Shown: piece after piece, positions 62,676-64,000 of the stretch
How positions within the stretch are numbered: the first letter of the stretch is position 1
Layout of the letters: each line of letters starts with the position of its first letter
From: Erythrobacter ramosus
GTDB taxonomy: Bacteria; Pseudomonadota; Alphaproteobacteria; Sphingomonadales; Sphingomonadaceae
Direction of reading: 5' to 3'
Assembly: GCF_009828055.1 (NCBI RefSeq)
Contig: NZ_WTYB01000001.1
Span: 137,173-201,172, forward strand
Length of the DNA stretch: 64,000 nucleotides
Notes under the pieces: generated by a model
What the model was told of the DNA's origin: nothing
The model's input: only the letters and a program-made list of their open reading frames with translations
Databases searched by the model: none
Position numbers and translations under genes: made by a program

Positions 62676-64000
62676 GCCGGTTCCACCTGCACAACACGAA
62701 GCCCGTCCGGATCCTCGAAGCGTTCGAACAAGCGCTGCAGGTATTCGAGCGACCTGCTGCCCCGCTCACCGCTCTCACGCTGCTCGCGGCGCATGGCGAC
62801 GAACTCGGCCAGCAGGTTCTCGATATTGCGGTCGAGCGGCGCGGTGCCGGCGGGCGCGGATGGCTGGACGGCAGCCGGGATGCTCGGCGCGGTGCCGGCG
62901 GCCGGACCATCGGTCATCAGCTGCTCAAGCCGGGCGATCGCTTCCTCGACCGAGATCACGCTTTCGTTGATCTCGATCAGACCTTCGACCGAACGGTCGA
63001 GCGCCTCAAGCTGCAGCTCGGCATAGTCGACCGCCTCTTCGGTCGCGGTGATCCCCTCGCTCACTGCACGCGTCACGGCGGCCAGATCGCGCTGGTATTC
63101 CTGCAGACTGGTAGCGCGCGATCGGCTGGCTTCGAGGAAGGCCGAGGACGCATCGCGAAGGCCACCCAGCCCGGCCATGTCGCCCGTCCGGGCCAGCGCG
63201 GCCGTGGTCATGAATTGGACCTGCGCCGCGCGATAGGATGCGGCCCCGGCCAGCGCCGCGCCGGTCAGCTCATCGCGATAGTCGCGCAGCTCCTGCCCAA
63301 GCTCGCTGAAGCGTTCCTTGGTCTCGGTGATGGTGCGGGCTTCGCGCTCATAGGCTTCTGACAGCGTATCGCGCGCCGCTGCCACGGCATTGCTGTGCGA
63401 GGTGACGGCGTCTTCGTAGGCCTGCTGGGCGACCTGCGCGTCCTCCAGCCCGTAAATCAGGTCGAGCCAGCCTTGCAGGCTCGCATCGGTGGCGGCGCGC
63501 TCTTCCTGCCGGCGCAGCGCGGTCGCGGCCGCGGTGTCGCCCAGCAGCTCCAGATAGCGAATCTCCAGATCCACGCCGGACTTGCGCAGCGCCTCAGCTG
63601 CGGCGGCCTGCTCCTCCTGGGCCCGGGCCAGCTCGGCGGCGGCGGCGGCGGCGGCCGCGGCTGCGGCCTGCTCGTCCTCAAGCCTGTAGATCCGCTCCTG
63701 CACCTCGCGGTTGACCGCATTCAGCTGATCCAGTTCACGCCGGCGCAGTTCAGCCGTGTTGCCCTGAAGCTGGAGGAGACGGCTCTCAAGTCCGGCACGT
63801 TCATCCGCGATCGCGCGCGCCTGTGCAGCGGCTTCCTCGGCCGCGGCGCGCTGCTGGGCGGCCAATTCGGCGGCGGCGCTGGCGGCAGCTGCAGCGGCGG
63901 CCTGCTCGTCTTCGAGGCGGAAGATGCGCTCTAGCACCTCGCGGTTCACGGCATTGAGACCATCCAGCTCGCGGCGGCGCAGCTCGGCGGTGTCGCCCTG
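62672..64000 (-). CDS. Phage tape-measure protein, C-terminal part (continues beyond window)
   Basis: At least 442 residues, Ala/Glu-rich coiled coil running off the right edge. Two copies of a repeat unit (TAELRRRELDxLNAVNREV...RxxRLEDEQ, period 234 bp = 78 residues) lie at about 63533-64000, with a degenerate third copy (LGDTAAATALRRQEERAATD). Then helical segments and a short Pro-rich region. Tape-measure proteins set phage tail length. Confidence 0.78.
   Translation of the reverse strand, partial: QGDTAELRRRELDGLNAVNREVLERIFRLEDEQAAAAAAASAAAELAAQQRAAAEEAAAQARAIADERAGLESRLLQLQGNTAELRRRELDQLNAVNREVQERIYRLEDEQAAAAAAAAAAAELARAQEEQAAAAEALRKSGVDLEIRYLELLGDTAAATALRRQEERAATDASLQGWLDLIYGLEDAQVAQQAYEDAVTSHSNAVAAARDTLSEAYEREARTITETKERFSELGQELRDYRDELTGAALAGAASYRAAQVQFMTTAALARTGDMAGLGGLRDASSAFLEASRSRATSLQEYQRDLAAVTRAVSEGITATEEAVDYAELQLEALDRSVEGLIEINESVISVEEAIARLEQLMTDGPAAGTAPSIPAAVQPSAPAGTAPLDRNIENLLAEFVAMRREQRESGERGSRSLEYLQRLFERFEDPDGLRVVQVEPA

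Overview
The window looks like a chromosomal segment of an aerobic, high-GC alphaproteobacterium of the Sphingomonadales, probably Erythrobacteraceae-like. This is inferred from protein style and gene order, not from a database search. Supporting signs are a large STN-type TonB receptor with a FecI/FecR pair, a ubiE-ubiB-coaBC-dut block next to mutM, rpsT beside dnaA, Tim44-like/MltA/Smr genes beside secB, and many 1-4 nt stop/start overlaps. No rRNA, tRNA or CRISPR array was seen.

Region A (1-15.5 kb) is an accessory island with visibly lower GC than the rest. A minus-strand run (M13 metallopeptidase, S9 oligopeptidase, ECF sigma, FecR, TonB receptor, D-aminoacylase-like amidohydrolase, serine beta-lactamase-like hydrolase) is nearly all coupled by overlaps. 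A divergent plus-strand set follows: Cds1-like PLP lyase, cation:amino-acid symporter, M14 carboxypeptidase. Together they read as a surface-signalled system for taking up and dismantling a peptide, perhaps one with N-acyl, D- or cysteine residues. The island ends beside a 3' remnant of a sodium:solute symporter (about 15.5-15.8 kb).

Region B (16.3-31.9 kb) holds a periplasmic sulfite dehydrogenase pair, a NarL-type regulator with a hybrid sensor kinase, a compact DUF4402 pilin/chaperone/usher-like locus, a TetR-controlled three-gene aromatic ring-cleavage operon with two visible operators, and Smr/MltA/Tim44-like genes.

Region C (32-55.8 kb) is mostly core: secB, murJ, trpS, a DUF4136 lipoprotein, yjhX-like, dut, coaBC (with an unusually long acidic linker), a membrane protein, ubiB, ubiE, mutM, rpsT, dnaA, a DUF983 protein, moeB-like, cobB, dapB, an M48 protease, nth, a nuclease, a lipoprotein, a symporter, dapE, a cupin protein, a LysE exporter and a GST.

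Region D (55.9-64 kb) is the distal end of a prophage read on the minus strand: tape measure, tail and fibre genes, a Mu Gam-like protein, a 5'-truncated DNA adenine methylase with a long inverted repeat at the break, and two small genes. The last gene stops just before a block of 22-bp-spaced repeats that may be the phage right end. The phage continues past the right edge of the window.
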